A DNA stretch of 22,154 nucleotides from a virus: positions 1 through 22,154 of IMG/VR virus record IMGVR_UViG_3300037502_004040. The stretch is one strand, 5' to 3'. Below, in pieces: positions 6,170 through 14,529 of this stretch; positions within the stretch are counted from its first letter, which is position 1; every line of letters begins with the position of its first letter. Both the position numbers and the translations under genes were made by a program. The notes below the pieces were generated by a model. The model searched no databases and was not told where the DNA came from. It saw nothing but the letters and a program-made list of their open reading frames with translations.

Positions 6170-7837
6170 CTACTCGTTCTTCCCACGTCTCCATCCGTGA
6201 GCTATTCTTTTAACTCCACATTTAAAAATAAATTCAATCTCATAACCTTTATGGAGAATGCCTCTTTCAACAAGCTTTTTAAATTCAGTGGCATCAAAAG
6301 TTTCAAAGCTACTTTGGTTTTCAAGATATGTTATTAAGGCTTCTAAATTCTGCCTCATATAGATTTCCTCGTCCTGGCTTTTGACAAGTGCTTCATGTTC
6401 CTGCTGGTAGATTTGTGATTCATAAATCATATTTCTAAGAGTTGCATCATAGATTGGGTCATTGGTAATACTTTCTCTCATGGCCATTTCACTTATTCGG
6501 TCGTTAATTCTATCGATAATTTCTTCAAGTTCTTTGAGCCTTTCTTTTTCATCATATGTTAAACTTACATCCTCAATGGCTTCCTCACCCTCAGCTTTTA
6601 TAATGTCAATTTCCTCCGTCATTTTTAGAAGCATTTTGTTATATGCTGCTTCTATAACCTCTTCCCAAACATACTTTGAACGGCAGTCAAAGTCAGCTTC
6701 TACTTTTTGGGCCGCCAGTCTGCAGTGCCAAACGGTGAACTTGTAGGGCTTACCATCTTTCTTTGATGTAATTCGCCTTCTATGAACCGGCATTCCACAC
6801 TCCCCGCAGTAAAGCATATTTGAAAATGGTGCCTTTCCACTATAGGTTCTATGGTATTTCCCATCGGGATCGTGCTTCATTTTACCTCTTCTATCCAGTT
6901 CCTTTTGTACATAATTCCAATCTTCTTCAGAAATAATCGCAGGATGATTGTTCCGTATAAAGTACTGCGGTTTATGGTTTTTATTTCTTACTCGCTTATG
7001 GGTTAAAGGGTCCAGGGTCACTGACTTCTGACAAAGTGCATGACCACAGAATTTTTCATTTCGAAGTATTTTCAAAACGGAATCACTGGTCCATTTGGTA
7101 TTATCCCTTGCAGTTTTTACTTTGTCTTTTGTTAGACCCTTTGCTATTTGCACCGACCCTTTTCCAGAGATAAACTCTTGAAAGATTCGCCTTACGGTTT
7201 TTGCTTCTTCTTCATTTATAATAAGATTTCCTTCTTCGTCCTCGTCATAGCCTAAGAAGTAGGTTGTTGGAATATGAGGTATTCCTTGAGAAAACCTCTT
7301 TTGAACACCCCAGCTAACATTAGCACTTATTGTACGGGACTCTTCCTCAGCTATGCTAGATATTATTGTGAGTAGGACTTCAGATTTTGAGTCAAGGCTG
7401 TCGATGCCTTCACGATCGAAAATCACCCCGACCCTCTTATCCAGACTTTTAAGCATCCTCACATAGGTTAAACAATCCAGGGTATTTCTTGCAAATCGGC
7501 TGATGGATTTTGTGATGATGTAATCAAATTTTCCTTCCTTGGCATCTTGTATCATTTGATTGAATCCAGTTCTGTATTTCGTATTGGTTCCAGTAACACC
7601 TTCATCGCTGTAGACCTTATAAAGCTCCCAGCCTTCTCGTTTCTCAATGTATTCTTTAAAGTAAGAAACCTGTAGCTTGTAACTGGACTGTTGTTCTTCT
7701 TCATGGGTAGATACCCTGGCATAGGCTGCTACTTTGATTTTTCGCTCTTCATTTCTTCTATAATCAGGGTTATTCATATTTGCAGGGATTACCCTAACCC
7801 GAGGATTCATCGTCGATATGTTTCTACTTCCTTCCAT
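6170..7837 (-). CDS. Large serine recombinase (555 aa)
   Basis: This is a site-specific DNA recombinase of the large serine family. The resolvase catalytic domain (residues about 35-185) has AAYARVS with S43 as nucleophile, the YSDEGVTGT loop, and the SRFARN and EEESR motifs. The recombinase domain (about 195-300) ends in HPAII. A zinc ribbon CGECG ... HC ... C (about 345-395) and a long coiled coil (about 420-510) follow. Length is normal for the family. Its ATG overlaps the last 14 nt of the preceding recombinase gene and uses an RBS (AGGGGAGG) inside it, so the two are translationally coupled. A 132-nt gap separates it from the fused recombinase downstream. Closest in the window to module 2 of the fusion and to the left-edge fragment (shared RNT.D.LTY..MLKSLD and DSKSE segments). 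Confidence 0.95.
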   Translation of the reverse strand: MEGSRNISTMNPRVRVIPANMNNPDYRRNEERKIKVAAYARVSTHEEEQQSSYKLQVSYFKEYIEKREGWELYKVYSDEGVTGTNTKYRTGFNQMIQDAKEGKFDYIITKSISRFARNTLDCLTYVRMLKSLDKRVGVIFDREGIDSLDSKSEVLLTIISSIAEEESRTISANVSWGVQKRFSQGIPHIPTTYFLGYDEDEEGNLIINEEEAKTVRRIFQEFISGKGSVQIAKGLTKDKVKTARDNTKWTSDSVLKILRNEKFCGHALCQKSVTLDPLTHKRVRNKNHKPQYFIRNNHPAIISEEDWNYVQKELDRRGKMKHDPDGKYHRTYSGKAPFSNMLYCGECGMPVHRRRITSKKDGKPYKFTVWHCRLAAQKVEADFDCRSKYVWEEVIEAAYNKMLLKMTEEIDIIKAEGEEAIEDVSLTYDEKERLKELEEIIDRINDRISEMAMRESITNDPIYDATLRNMIYESQIYQQEHEALVKSQDEEIYMRQNLEALITYLENQSSFETFDATEFKKLVERGILHKGYEIEFIFKCGVKRIAHGWRRGKNE

Positions 7838-9443
7838 CCTGATAACCTCCCCTAAACCTTCCGACTACCGTCTCCTTCCCGTCAATCCATTTGATGGTAA
7901 ATAAAAAAGGTGACTCCACTTTGATGTGAATCACCCACGCTCTCATAAAAGAGATGTCTAGTATTTGATTAATTGCTTTATCGGAACCTTTTAATTCTTT
8001 TAATCGGTTTAGAGAGGATTCCCTAAATTCATAGTCCTTATCGAAGTCTTCCCATAACTTAGCTTTTTTTGCGATTTCTTTTTCAATTTCTTGTCGCTTT
8101 TCTTTTAACGCCTCAGTATCAAGATTTTGAAGAATAGCCTTATTTTCTGCTATCAAGCACTTTTCAAGTTCAACTCGCAGTAGGTTTTGCTCTCGTTCCC
8201 TTACAGCTTCAGCACTGGATAATTCTTTCGTCAGCTGCTTAATCAATAATCCATCGTTGGTTCTTTGATTGATGCTGTAGCGCTTTTCAAAACCTTCCTT
8301 TAGCAGCTTTTCAATTTCATTTTCCTCAATAGGGTCTGCTTCACAAAGTAGCTCGCTTTTTTTATTGGATGAACATCGCCACATTGTTTTCTCTAGGTTT
8401 TTACCGAAGCGATGAAAGTTCTTTCCGCAATGAGTACATATTACTCTGCTAGTAAATGGTGTTTTTTCATACTCACTCCTGTTAAATTCAGATTTATTAA
8501 CCCTTAGTATTTCTTGAACCTTTTCATAGTCTTCTTTTGAAACGATGCCTTCATGATGGCCTTCTATATAATACTGAGGTTTATGACCTTTATTGATAAC
8601 TGTCTTATGGGTTCTAAAATCCAGTGTACAGGTCTTTCTGCTAAGGGCATCACCAGCATATCTTTCATTAGTCAACATGCTTCTGATGTTATTGTTATCC
8701 CAGTCAATCTCACCCGAACGCTTCTTATATCCTCTTCTAATAAAATGTCTGGCGATCTCTGTCATGTTATACCCATTAAGAAAAAGGTCATAAGCTTCTC
8801 TTACAATCTGAGCTTCTTTTTCAATAATGGTCCATTCTTTATCCTTGTTGACCTCATATCCAAAGAGCTGCCCCGCAACAACTTCACCCCTCTCGAATCG
8901 CTTTGTATAGGCCCAATCAATATTCTCCGATGTAGCTCGGCTTTCTTCTTCAGCGAAAGTTGCAAGGATTTTTATTAGCAGTGAACTGGTCATGTCTTTG
9001 GTGTTCAATCTCTCCTTTTCGAAGATTACGTGAACACCCTTTTCTGTAAGCTGTCTCACAATATCCATTGTGTCCACAACATTCCGCGCAAATCTAGATA
9101 TGGATTTGCAGATAATCAGGTCAATCTCTCCATTCAGAGCATTTCTAATCATCCGATTAAAACCAATTCGTTTGGTCATATCTGTTCCAGACTTACCTTT
9201 ATCGGAATAAACTCCTGCGTAAATCCATTCAGGATTAGATCTGATATAGTTGGTGTAATGAATGATTTGATTTTCAAGGGAGCCTAATCGAATCTCTTCT
9301 TCACTGCTGACCCTACAGTAACAGGCCACTTTGGGTTTAACTGCTTCTCTTTGAGGTCTAAAATCATTTAATCCTAGTCCTGCATTTATTACTGATACCG
9401 CTGAGTTTTGCAGAGGTATCTCTCTAACTCTTTGCTGATTCAT
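7824..9443 (-). CDS. Large serine recombinase (539 aa), first gene of the operon
   Basis: The resolvase domain (residues about 37-190) carries ACYCRVS with S46 as nucleophile, KSISRFARN and EEES. A recombinase domain, a zinc ribbon (CTHCG ... C ... C, about 355-390), a coiled coil (about 400-480) and the terminal WIDGKE segment follow. The same WIDGKE segment closes module 1 of the fused protein, so the two are close relatives. The start is well supported: AAGGAGG lies 8 nt before the ATG. The 3' end encodes both its own C-terminus and the RBS of the next recombinase. It may form a pair or heteromeric set with its neighbours, as CcrA/CcrB do in SCC elements, but that is inference. Confidence 0.95.
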   Translation of the reverse strand: MNQQRVREIPLQNSAVSVINAGLGLNDFRPQREAVKPKVACYCRVSSEEEIRLGSLENQIIHYTNYIRSNPEWIYAGVYSDKGKSGTDMTKRIGFNRMIRNALNGEIDLIICKSISRFARNVVDTMDIVRQLTEKGVHVIFEKERLNTKDMTSSLLIKILATFAEEESRATSENIDWAYTKRFERGEVVAGQLFGYEVNKDKEWTIIEKEAQIVREAYDLFLNGYNMTEIARHFIRRGYKKRSGEIDWDNNNIRSMLTNERYAGDALSRKTCTLDFRTHKTVINKGHKPQYYIEGHHEGIVSKEDYEKVQEILRVNKSEFNRSEYEKTPFTSRVICTHCGKNFHRFGKNLEKTMWRCSSNKKSELLCEADPIEENEIEKLLKEGFEKRYSINQRTNDGLLIKQLTKELSSAEAVREREQNLLRVELEKCLIAENKAILQNLDTEALKEKRQEIEKEIAKKAKLWEDFDKDYEFRESSLNRLKELKGSDKAINQILDISFMRAWVIHIKVESPFLFTIKWIDGKETVVGRFRGGYQDGRK

Positions 9444-9484
9444 TCTTTTTTCCTCCTTCCCTTTTTATCCCTTAACTCGTGTCA

Positions 9485-9609
9485 TATCCATCAAGTCATT
9501 TAGTGCAAAGGATAAAAATAATAATCCTCAAAACCTTGTTGTTTCAAAGGTTTCAAGTTTTGTGCGTATTACATATATCACTCAGAAGCGAGTATTTATC
9601 AAGTCATTT
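9485..9609. repeat. Direct repeats flanking an inverted repeat upstream of the recombinase operon
   Basis: Two 17-bp copies of TAT(CC/TT)ATCAAGTCATTT lie at 9485-9501 and 9593-9609 (15 of 17 identical, 108 bp apart). Almost midway between them is a perfect inverted repeat AAACCTT-N9-AAGGTTT (9531-9553), which extends imperfectly on both sides. The arrangement covers the leader of the recombinase operon. It could be a recombinase-binding (attachment-like) site or an operator. A weak promoter with TTGAAA and TTATTA 17 nt apart overlaps the inverted repeat. Confidence 0.6.
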
Positions 9610-9633
9610 CTACTATATATAGGGATAAAAATA

Positions 9634-9661
9634 AGCCGATGCTAAGGGGATAACACCGGCT
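9634..9661 (-). terminator. Terminator at the end of the phage late operon
   Basis: AGCCGGTGT pairs with GCATCGGCT (9 bp, two G-U pairs), followed by TATTTTTAT. It lies about 20 nt after the amidase stop and separates the late genes from the recombinase operon, which therefore needs its own promoter. Confidence 0.8.
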
Positions 9662-9680
9662 CTAAATTTAAAAATTTTTC

Positions 9681-10664
9681 TTAATCGTATTTCATATAGG
9701 CATCAAATCCTGCCTTTTTAAGGCGATCCATTAGAGCCTTAGCATTCTCTTTTTTACTAAAGGCCCCTACCTGGACCCGATAGAACTTTTGAGTAGTTTT
9801 CGTTTCAGGCTTAGGCTCTACCTCTACACCTTTACTCACTAAATCTAAAATGTCTTTATCTGCCCAGGTCATAATGCCATCTTTTTCATCCATGTTACTT
9901 TTAAGAATGGTCCTACCTAAGAGAACACATTCTTTTCCACCTTTAATAACCGGCCTATTGCCAGACTTATCTTGAGTGATTAAATGATAGTTCCATTTCA
10001 CCCAATTTGGAATAATAGGCCCATTTGGATAATAGCGTTTAGCTGAGGCTTTAATTTCTACAATATCTCCAGCTTCTAGATCATCTTCACTATCAATAGA
10101 AATACCTGTTGTAAGACCTTTCTTTACTTCAGCCCTAAAGGTATCCATACTCTCACCATGCTTTGGATACCAGTGCATGGGGTCTGCATGATTGCTGGCT
10201 ATACCCTGCCTGTGACCTTCAGCGTGACCTATGATATCCTTCTCCGTCAGACCATATTCCTTACAAAGAAAAACACATAAGTCTACTGCATTTTTCCAGG
10301 CAGCTCTAAAGTAGGCTTCATTCTTTTTTACATCATAGTTCACCATAGTGGATCCTTGATAGGAGTGTCCTCTCGGCTCGCAGATTTCAATCCCTATATG
10401 ACTATTATTGGCAGCACCACCTGCATGCCAGCCCCTGTGATTCCAAGGAAGGTACTGCCATATTTCTTTATCGTCTAAAAAGGCATGGACACAAACCTGC
10501 CTGTTAATCTCTCCGGCTCTAAAGGACTTATTCCATCTACTGAACCAAGCACCTGCCATTACTCCGGGCGTGGCTGTGGAGTGGATCATAATACCTTTTG
10601 GTGTGATCTTACGATTTGCTGTATAGCAGTCATTTCTTGTCATGAATTTGGTTTTTAGATTCAC
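9681..10664 (-). CDS. N-acetylmuramoyl-L-alanine amidase endolysin
   Basis: The phage endolysin cuts the bond between muramic acid and the stem peptide during lysis. The N-terminal Amidase_2 domain (residues about 20-170) shows the zinc-site histidine H28 in MIHSTA, the WHAGG loop, and the EGHRQG ... NHADP region with the remaining His/Asp ligands. A middle region of about 100 residues with no clear family follows. A C-terminal half-length SPOR-like repeat (FYRVQVGAFSKKENA ... AGFDAYMKYD) probably binds peptidoglycan. There is no signal peptide, in keeping with release through the holin encoded just upstream. The start is GTG, with AGAGGG 6-7 nt upstream; the nearby ATG at codon 8 has no ribosome site. 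Confidence 0.93.
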   Translation of the reverse strand: MNLKTKFMTRNDCYTANRKITPKGIMIHSTATPGVMAGAWFSRWNKSFRAGEINRQVCVHAFLDDKEIWQYLPWNHRGWHAGGAANNSHIGIEICEPRGHSYQGSTMVNYDVKKNEAYFRAAWKNAVDLCVFLCKEYGLTEKDIIGHAEGHRQGIASNHADPMHWYPKHGESMDTFRAEVKKGLTTGISIDSEDDLEAGDIVEIKASAKRYYPNGPIIPNWVKWNYHLITQDKSGNRPVIKGGKECVLLGRTILKSNMDEKDGIMTWADKDILDLVSKGVEVEPKPETKTTQKFYRVQVGAFSKKENAKALMDRLKKAGFDAYMKYD

Positions 10665-10703
10665 ATTAATCCCTCTCTTTCTTAAATTTTGGGTATAAAA
10701 AAA

Positions 10704-10723
10704 GACACCTCCATTGAAGTGCC
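10704..10723 (-). terminator. Intrinsic terminator between holin and amidase
   Basis: An 8-bp hairpin (GGCACTTC / GGAGGTGTC region, AATG loop) is followed directly by seven U residues (10703-10697). It lies inside the lysis operon, so amidase expression needs read-through, antitermination or a local promoter. Confidence 0.75.
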
Positions 10724-10782
10724 TTAAAAAGTAGATATTCTATTTATTTTAATGTCAGTGGAAATTTGAACTCGTCCTTTTG

Positions 10783-10809
10783 GTTCGTATTTTAAATTTA
10801 TTTACGAAC
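10783..10809. repeat. Inverted repeat GTTCGTA-N13-TACGAAC
   Basis: Perfect 7-bp arms lie in the gap between holin and amidase. The AT-only spacer makes a stable RNA hairpin doubtful; it could be a protein-binding site. Confidence 0.35.
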
Positions 10810-10833
10810 AAAAAAGACGCATCTCATATATTT

Positions 10834-10875
10834 TTATCCAAGTAGCTTAAATAAGTCCTTGTTATCTATTGCCAT
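10834..10875 (-). CDS. Possible 13-residue peptide overlapping the holin end
   Basis: The reading frame MAIDNKDLFKLLG starts inside the last codons of the holin gene in another frame. It has a perfect GGAGGTG ribosome site 6 nt upstream, better than those of many genes here. No family is recognised. It may be a real small peptide, a truncated relic of a lost gene between holin and amidase, or chance. Confidence 0.3.
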   Translation of the reverse strand: MAIDNKDLFKLLG

Positions 10876-11278
10876 CCTTATCACCTCCACTTTTTAGCTG
10901 TTCTAAAACATCTACCAGTTTCTTAGGTATAGGTAGTCCAAGCCTTGTAGCATTTTCAATGATGCTGATTCCCTCATTGGATAAATAGAAGAAAATAACT
11001 GCAGTCCGAATGGCACTGCCATCACCGATGATGTTCTGGTCAATAATATGGGCCACACCTACTAAAGAGAAAATCACTACTTTCTTAAAAATCCCTCTAG
11101 CACCTACATCGCTGGACAGGTGTTTTTCTAAAATTGAGCAAAGAACACCTGTAATATAATCAATAACCACAAAAGCTATCAGAGCATATAAAAACCCATC
11201 GTAACCTCCAAGAAACCATCCAAGCCACCCACCGATGGCGGCAAATATCATCTGACTAATATTCCAAACTTCTCTCAT
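10862..11278 (-). CDS. Phage holin (TcdE/holin_4 family)
   Basis: This 138-residue membrane protein forms lesions that release the endolysin. Three to four hydrophobic segments are visible: about 9-27, 29-47, 67-85 and 90-104. The N-terminal GGWLGWFLGGYDG, the YITGVLCSILEKHLSS turn, the GxxGIFKK motif and the charged C-terminus are typical of the Bacteriophage_holin_4/TcdE family. Length is normal. A GTGAGGGG site lies 6 nt before the ATG. It is followed by the amidase, forming a lysis pair with an unusual 197-nt gap. Confidence 0.92.
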   Translation of the reverse strand: MREVWNISQMIFAAIGGWLGWFLGGYDGFLYALIAFVVIDYITGVLCSILEKHLSSDVGARGIFKKVVIFSLVGVAHIIDQNIIGDGSAIRTAVIFFYLSNEGISIIENATRLGLPIPKKLVDVLEQLKSGGDKDGNR

Positions 11279-11319
11279 GTACTTCCCCTCACTTTCATAA
11301 AAGTTTTATCTATTAAAAA

Positions 11320-11339
11320 GACGCCCTATGAAGGACGCC
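11320..11339 (-). terminator. Intrinsic terminator between receptor-binding gene and holin
   Basis: An 8-bp hairpin (GGCGTCCT / AGGGCGTC, loop TCAT) is followed by five U residues. It lies 13 nt after the stop of the upstream tail gene and so separates the tail and lysis modules. Confidence 0.75.
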
Positions 11340-11352
11340 ATTATCTTTTTCT

Positions 11353-12423
11353 TTAGTATGGAGCGTAATAAACAAAGCCGTTACCCTTAACGTAAAAGCC
11401 ATCTCCTGGCACATAAATAGCCCCACCAAACATATTACCGTGTGGTGAAAGAGCAAAGCCTGGCTGCTCTACCCCTTCCCAATAAATCCCGTCTGCTGAA
11501 GCGTACAGCATATTTTGAGTAAAGAGGGCGTATTTCCCCCAGTCCTTCATCCATACAATGTTTTGAGGATTTGGCGCTCTGTTATCTGCCAGATCTCCAT
11601 AGTGGGATAGGTTAGTTTCAATCAGCTGGGTTGCGCTATCATTTAGAACACAAAGATTTACACTAAAATTCCCCGGAGATCCATGGTATCTAAAGCGGTG
11701 GACAAAGAGTTTGTTATTAACGGACCTAATATACATATAGCGATGATCCAATGGATCTTCTGGAATAGTTGTAGTCCATGCCCAAGGAGAAGCAGAACTT
11801 GCTACAGCTATGGATTTATCTCCTCCAACCACCCCTACAAAGGTTCCTTTATGAGCGGTTAAATATTTAAAGATAGGTACTGAGTTTCCATCAGAGCCTG
11901 TAAGGGTCCATTCTGTTCTTTCCGTAAGGGAATCAAAGCTGTAATAGACAGGTGACTTATACCACCACCAGCTTACTACTCCTACGTTTCTAGTTATGTC
12001 ATAGGCTCCAGTCTCCATATGGTTTTGGGCACCTCTACAAAATCCTGCATTATGCCAGGTGATGCCATCAAAGGAAGCGATGATGTTAGCAAGCCCTACG
12101 ATTCTAGCTAAAAACACACCATCTCCTGCCCATAGGATTTCTGGTATTCCGTGATTCCACCAAGGCACATCGGCAATGGTCCACTGCCCCGTTTGATGGT
12201 TGAAATATGACATTCTAGGGTTAGCAGCCCGGTACACGGCTATTTGCGCCAGACCATTATCAAAGACATCAATCCTTGTAGCACTGCCGGTTTGAGGGTA
12301 GCCAAAATGATGATAATAGCGTTTTGTCCACTTTAATGTTGGGATGGGAAGGATAAGATTTCCTCTACCACCAAAGGCTGTCCATATGGCCAGTGTATTA
12401 TTAAATCTTTCATGATAGGTCAC
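11353..12423 (-). CDS. Beta-propeller-like tail protein, probable receptor-binding protein
   Basis: The 356-residue protein is rich in Trp, Tyr, Gly and Asn and has no membrane segment. Repeating short units each contain a beta-rich stretch, and several carry the Asp-box-like pattern S-x-D-G-x-x-W (SFDGITW at about 117, SADGIYW at about 310, with a looser one near SFDSLTERTEW). This is the hallmark of sialidase-like or BNR beta-propellers. I see no catalytic sialidase residues. Position right after the endopeptidase-tail gene (1-nt gap) and before the holin is where siphophages carry the tip fibre or receptor-binding gene. The start is GTG, with a GGAGGGGGA site 5-6 nt upstream that overlaps the preceding gene's end. 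Confidence 0.65.
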   Translation of the reverse strand: MTYHERFNNTLAIWTAFGGRGNLILPIPTLKWTKRYYHHFGYPQTGSATRIDVFDNGLAQIAVYRAANPRMSYFNHQTGQWTIADVPWWNHGIPEILWAGDGVFLARIVGLANIIASFDGITWHNAGFCRGAQNHMETGAYDITRNVGVVSWWWYKSPVYYSFDSLTERTEWTLTGSDGNSVPIFKYLTAHKGTFVGVVGGDKSIAVASSASPWAWTTTIPEDPLDHRYMYIRSVNNKLFVHRFRYHGSPGNFSVNLCVLNDSATQLIETNLSHYGDLADNRAPNPQNIVWMKDWGKYALFTQNMLYASADGIYWEGVEQPGFALSPHGNMFGGAIYVPGDGFYVKGNGFVYYAPY

Positions 12424-12424
12424 T

Positions 12425-13822
12425 TTACTCCCCCTCCCATACCTTTTCTATAGCTGTAATTCTGCCACTACTATCTGTGGTAAAGTTGTATTTTGCCTTT
12501 TTCCCGTCAGCGTAAACAATATCGAAACTTGTCATATCCACTATCAGCGTGGATACTTCTTTTAATAAAAGTTCTGAAAATATTCCTTCTAGAGTAATAC
12601 TGGTCATACGGCCTGAGTCATCTAAGGTAAAACTGTAATCTGCATGGTACTGATGGGTACTGCCCCTCTCCACTTCATAGGTGACGTGGATCATGTTTTC
12701 TTCAATCTTAATGTTTTTTACAATGGTATAGGAGACTCCCAAATCATCTAGCTGAGTCCTAATACCACCAATGGATTCATCCACTTCTTGAAAGTTTTCA
12801 TCTACATTTTCTTTAAATTCCTCGATGTATTGGTCAAGTGTATAAAGAGGTTTTCCTAGTTCTACTTTCGTGTTTTGAGATCTTAGGATGTCCTTTTCAA
12901 TGGAGATCACTTTTATTTTAAAATCTACACCAAGAAGCTTATGCTTTACGGTTACAGTGTCTCCAATGCTTACTTTTAAAAGCGGTTTAAAATCCTCATA
13001 CTCCTTGGTTTGTTCAAGCTGGATAAAATCCACTTGATAGTTAACTGCAAAGCCTGCATGTTCATAAAGGTAGTTCTCCGCCATTTGTCTAAGGCTTTCT
13101 TCATCCTTGGCTTCTTTAAAGTCCACTCTCTTGATGAGTTTAAAATCCGGATAGTCTGCTCCTGACCACTGGGCATTAATAAGATATTTCTCTGGCAGGG
13201 TTAAGCCTTCTGCCCCTACAGGATAAATTCCTGTTAGGACTTCTTCAGCACTGAGCTTCTCATTAATCCCGGTGATGTTTTTTCCATAGGCTACAGTAAC
13301 CCCTTTATCATTTAAGTGTCTTCCATTAATCTTTATATGAAAATTATCTCTGAAAATCTCACCCTTCCACCTATTGGCCACCATAAACATGGCCTGTGAA
13401 GCGGACCTTCTAATAAAATACTGGGTGTTTAATGCTTCAATATCGCTTTCAATGGTATAGATATCTGTTAAACCTGCTTCATCTAAAACCATCTCCATAG
13501 CATCGATGGCCTTTTTATCTACTGCCCTTCGATCTTCGATGAAATAATGATTAAGATCATAAAAGATATGCCTTCCACTAACCCTAAGAAGGTTACTGGG
13601 TGTGTCTTTTTCCACATGATAGATCCTAAAAAGCTGTCCATCAGCTTTGATGATATTAAAGGGCTTTAGATACTTTTTCTTCTCTAAATGTAGGGGATAG
13701 GAGAGCTTAATTTCATATATTCCGTTTAGCTTTTCTAGGGTTTTACACTCTGAGCACTTATCTAAAATACCTAGACCATTGGTTGAGAAGTTACTTTCCT
13801 TCTTGTCATAAATCGTAATCAT
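12425..13822 (-). CDS. Prophage endopeptidase tail protein (Tal-like)
   Basis: This is a tail-tip protein of the Prophage_tail/gp44-like family that caps the tail and anchors fibres. The N-terminal about 330 residues carry the family pattern (IYDKKESNFSTNGLGIL ... YEIKLSYPL ... IIKADGQLFRIYH ... GRHIFYDL ... GIYPVGAEG). The C-terminal about 110 residues form beta-rich repeats (YSFTLDDSGRMTSITLEG, YNFTTDSSGRITAIEK) that may attach the following fibre. The start at 13822 is chosen because its ATG overlaps the stop of the distal tail gene as TAATG; a further in-frame ATG at 13837 lies five codons upstream inside that gene and cannot be excluded. Confidence 0.87.
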   Translation of the reverse strand: MITIYDKKESNFSTNGLGILDKCSECKTLEKLNGIYEIKLSYPLHLEKKKYLKPFNIIKADGQLFRIYHVEKDTPSNLLRVSGRHIFYDLNHYFIEDRRAVDKKAIDAMEMVLDEAGLTDIYTIESDIEALNTQYFIRRSASQAMFMVANRWKGEIFRDNFHIKINGRHLNDKGVTVAYGKNITGINEKLSAEEVLTGIYPVGAEGLTLPEKYLINAQWSGADYPDFKLIKRVDFKEAKDEESLRQMAENYLYEHAGFAVNYQVDFIQLEQTKEYEDFKPLLKVSIGDTVTVKHKLLGVDFKIKVISIEKDILRSQNTKVELGKPLYTLDQYIEEFKENVDENFQEVDESIGGIRTQLDDLGVSYTIVKNIKIEENMIHVTYEVERGSTHQYHADYSFTLDDSGRMTSITLEGIFSELLLKEVSTLIVDMTSFDIVYADGKKAKYNFTTDSSGRITAIEKVWEGE

Positions 13823-14529
13823 TATAACCACCGCCAATTCGGGAGAACTTCAAGCTTTGTCACATTCCCAGTCCAGGATATAATATTTTCCCCGGTCTTT
13901 AGAAGTGGAAACTCCCCTACCATTTTAGAGTTAAGATTGTTCATGGCGTCGTCATAGCAGTCCTGGATTTCAGAGTTTAAGATGATTTTTCCTTGAGCTC
14001 CATTTAGCCCTATGGATTGATCATTAATATTTAATAGGATATCCCCAGTTCCATACACATAAATCACAGGTTCACTCTCTAGGGATCCTGGATTGTTGAT
14101 TAACTCTCCGCTTGTATTCAAAGTTATTAACTGATTTTGAACTTCATATTTAAAAGGATGGCAGTTAAAAACAACTGGAAAACTTGAAGTGTATTTATAG
14201 ACTTGGGTGAAGTCGATGGCATTTACCACTTGAGCGATGTATTTCTTATCCTCAGAAAAACTAAAAATAAGGTCACTTTCCCCAGCATTAAAAAGCCAAG
14301 CCTTTATGGTATCTAGCCTTTCCACTAAATTCTCTGTATCTATAAGACCACATTCCACCACGATGGTAATATCTTCATAGGTGTTTTCATCGTACTGAAC
14401 CCTGCCATGCCTTCCTGGAATATCCATATAATGTACTCTTCTTTTAGGAGAGGGAAGGTTAGGCCTTTTAGAAATGACGATGCCATAATCTGTGAAGCTG
14501 TTTTTCCCACCAAATGTAAAACTAAGCAT
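13822..14529 (-). CDS. Distal tail protein (Dit, Sipho_tail family)
   Basis: The 235-residue protein forms the hub between the tail tube and the tip. The N-terminal segment FTFGGKNSFTDYGIVISKRP followed by PGRHGRVQYDENTYEDI is the conserved start of the phage tail component/Dit family, and the FNCHPFKYE segment in the middle is also typical. The C-terminal half resembles the galectin-like domain of short Dits. The gene is coupled at both ends: its ATG overlaps the tape measure stop (TAATG), and its stop overlaps the next ATG in the same way. Confidence 0.9.
   Translation of the reverse strand: MLSFTFGGKNSFTDYGIVISKRPNLPSPKRRVHYMDIPGRHGRVQYDENTYEDITIVVECGLIDTENLVERLDTIKAWLFNAGESDLIFSFSEDKKYIAQVVNAIDFTQVYKYTSSFPVVFNCHPFKYEVQNQLITLNTSGELINNPGSLESEPVIYVYGTGDILLNINDQSIGLNGAQGKIILNSEIQDCYDDAMNNLNSKMVGEFPLLKTGENIISWTGNVTKLEVLPNWRWL

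Noticed and set aside
8553-9287. Open frames on the plus strand opposite the 539-residue recombinase
   Set aside because: They are antisense to a well-conserved gene, lack ribosome sites and recognisable domains, and have cysteine/serine-rich compositions typical of shadow frames. The same applies to plus-strand frames at 5381-5584, 6462-6746, 16977-17174, 19348-19530, 19981-20241 and 21383-21574.
12976-13176. Minus-strand frame inside the endopeptidase tail gene
   Set aside because: It overlaps the conserved domain of that gene in another frame, has no ribosome site, and shows no recognisable protein pattern.
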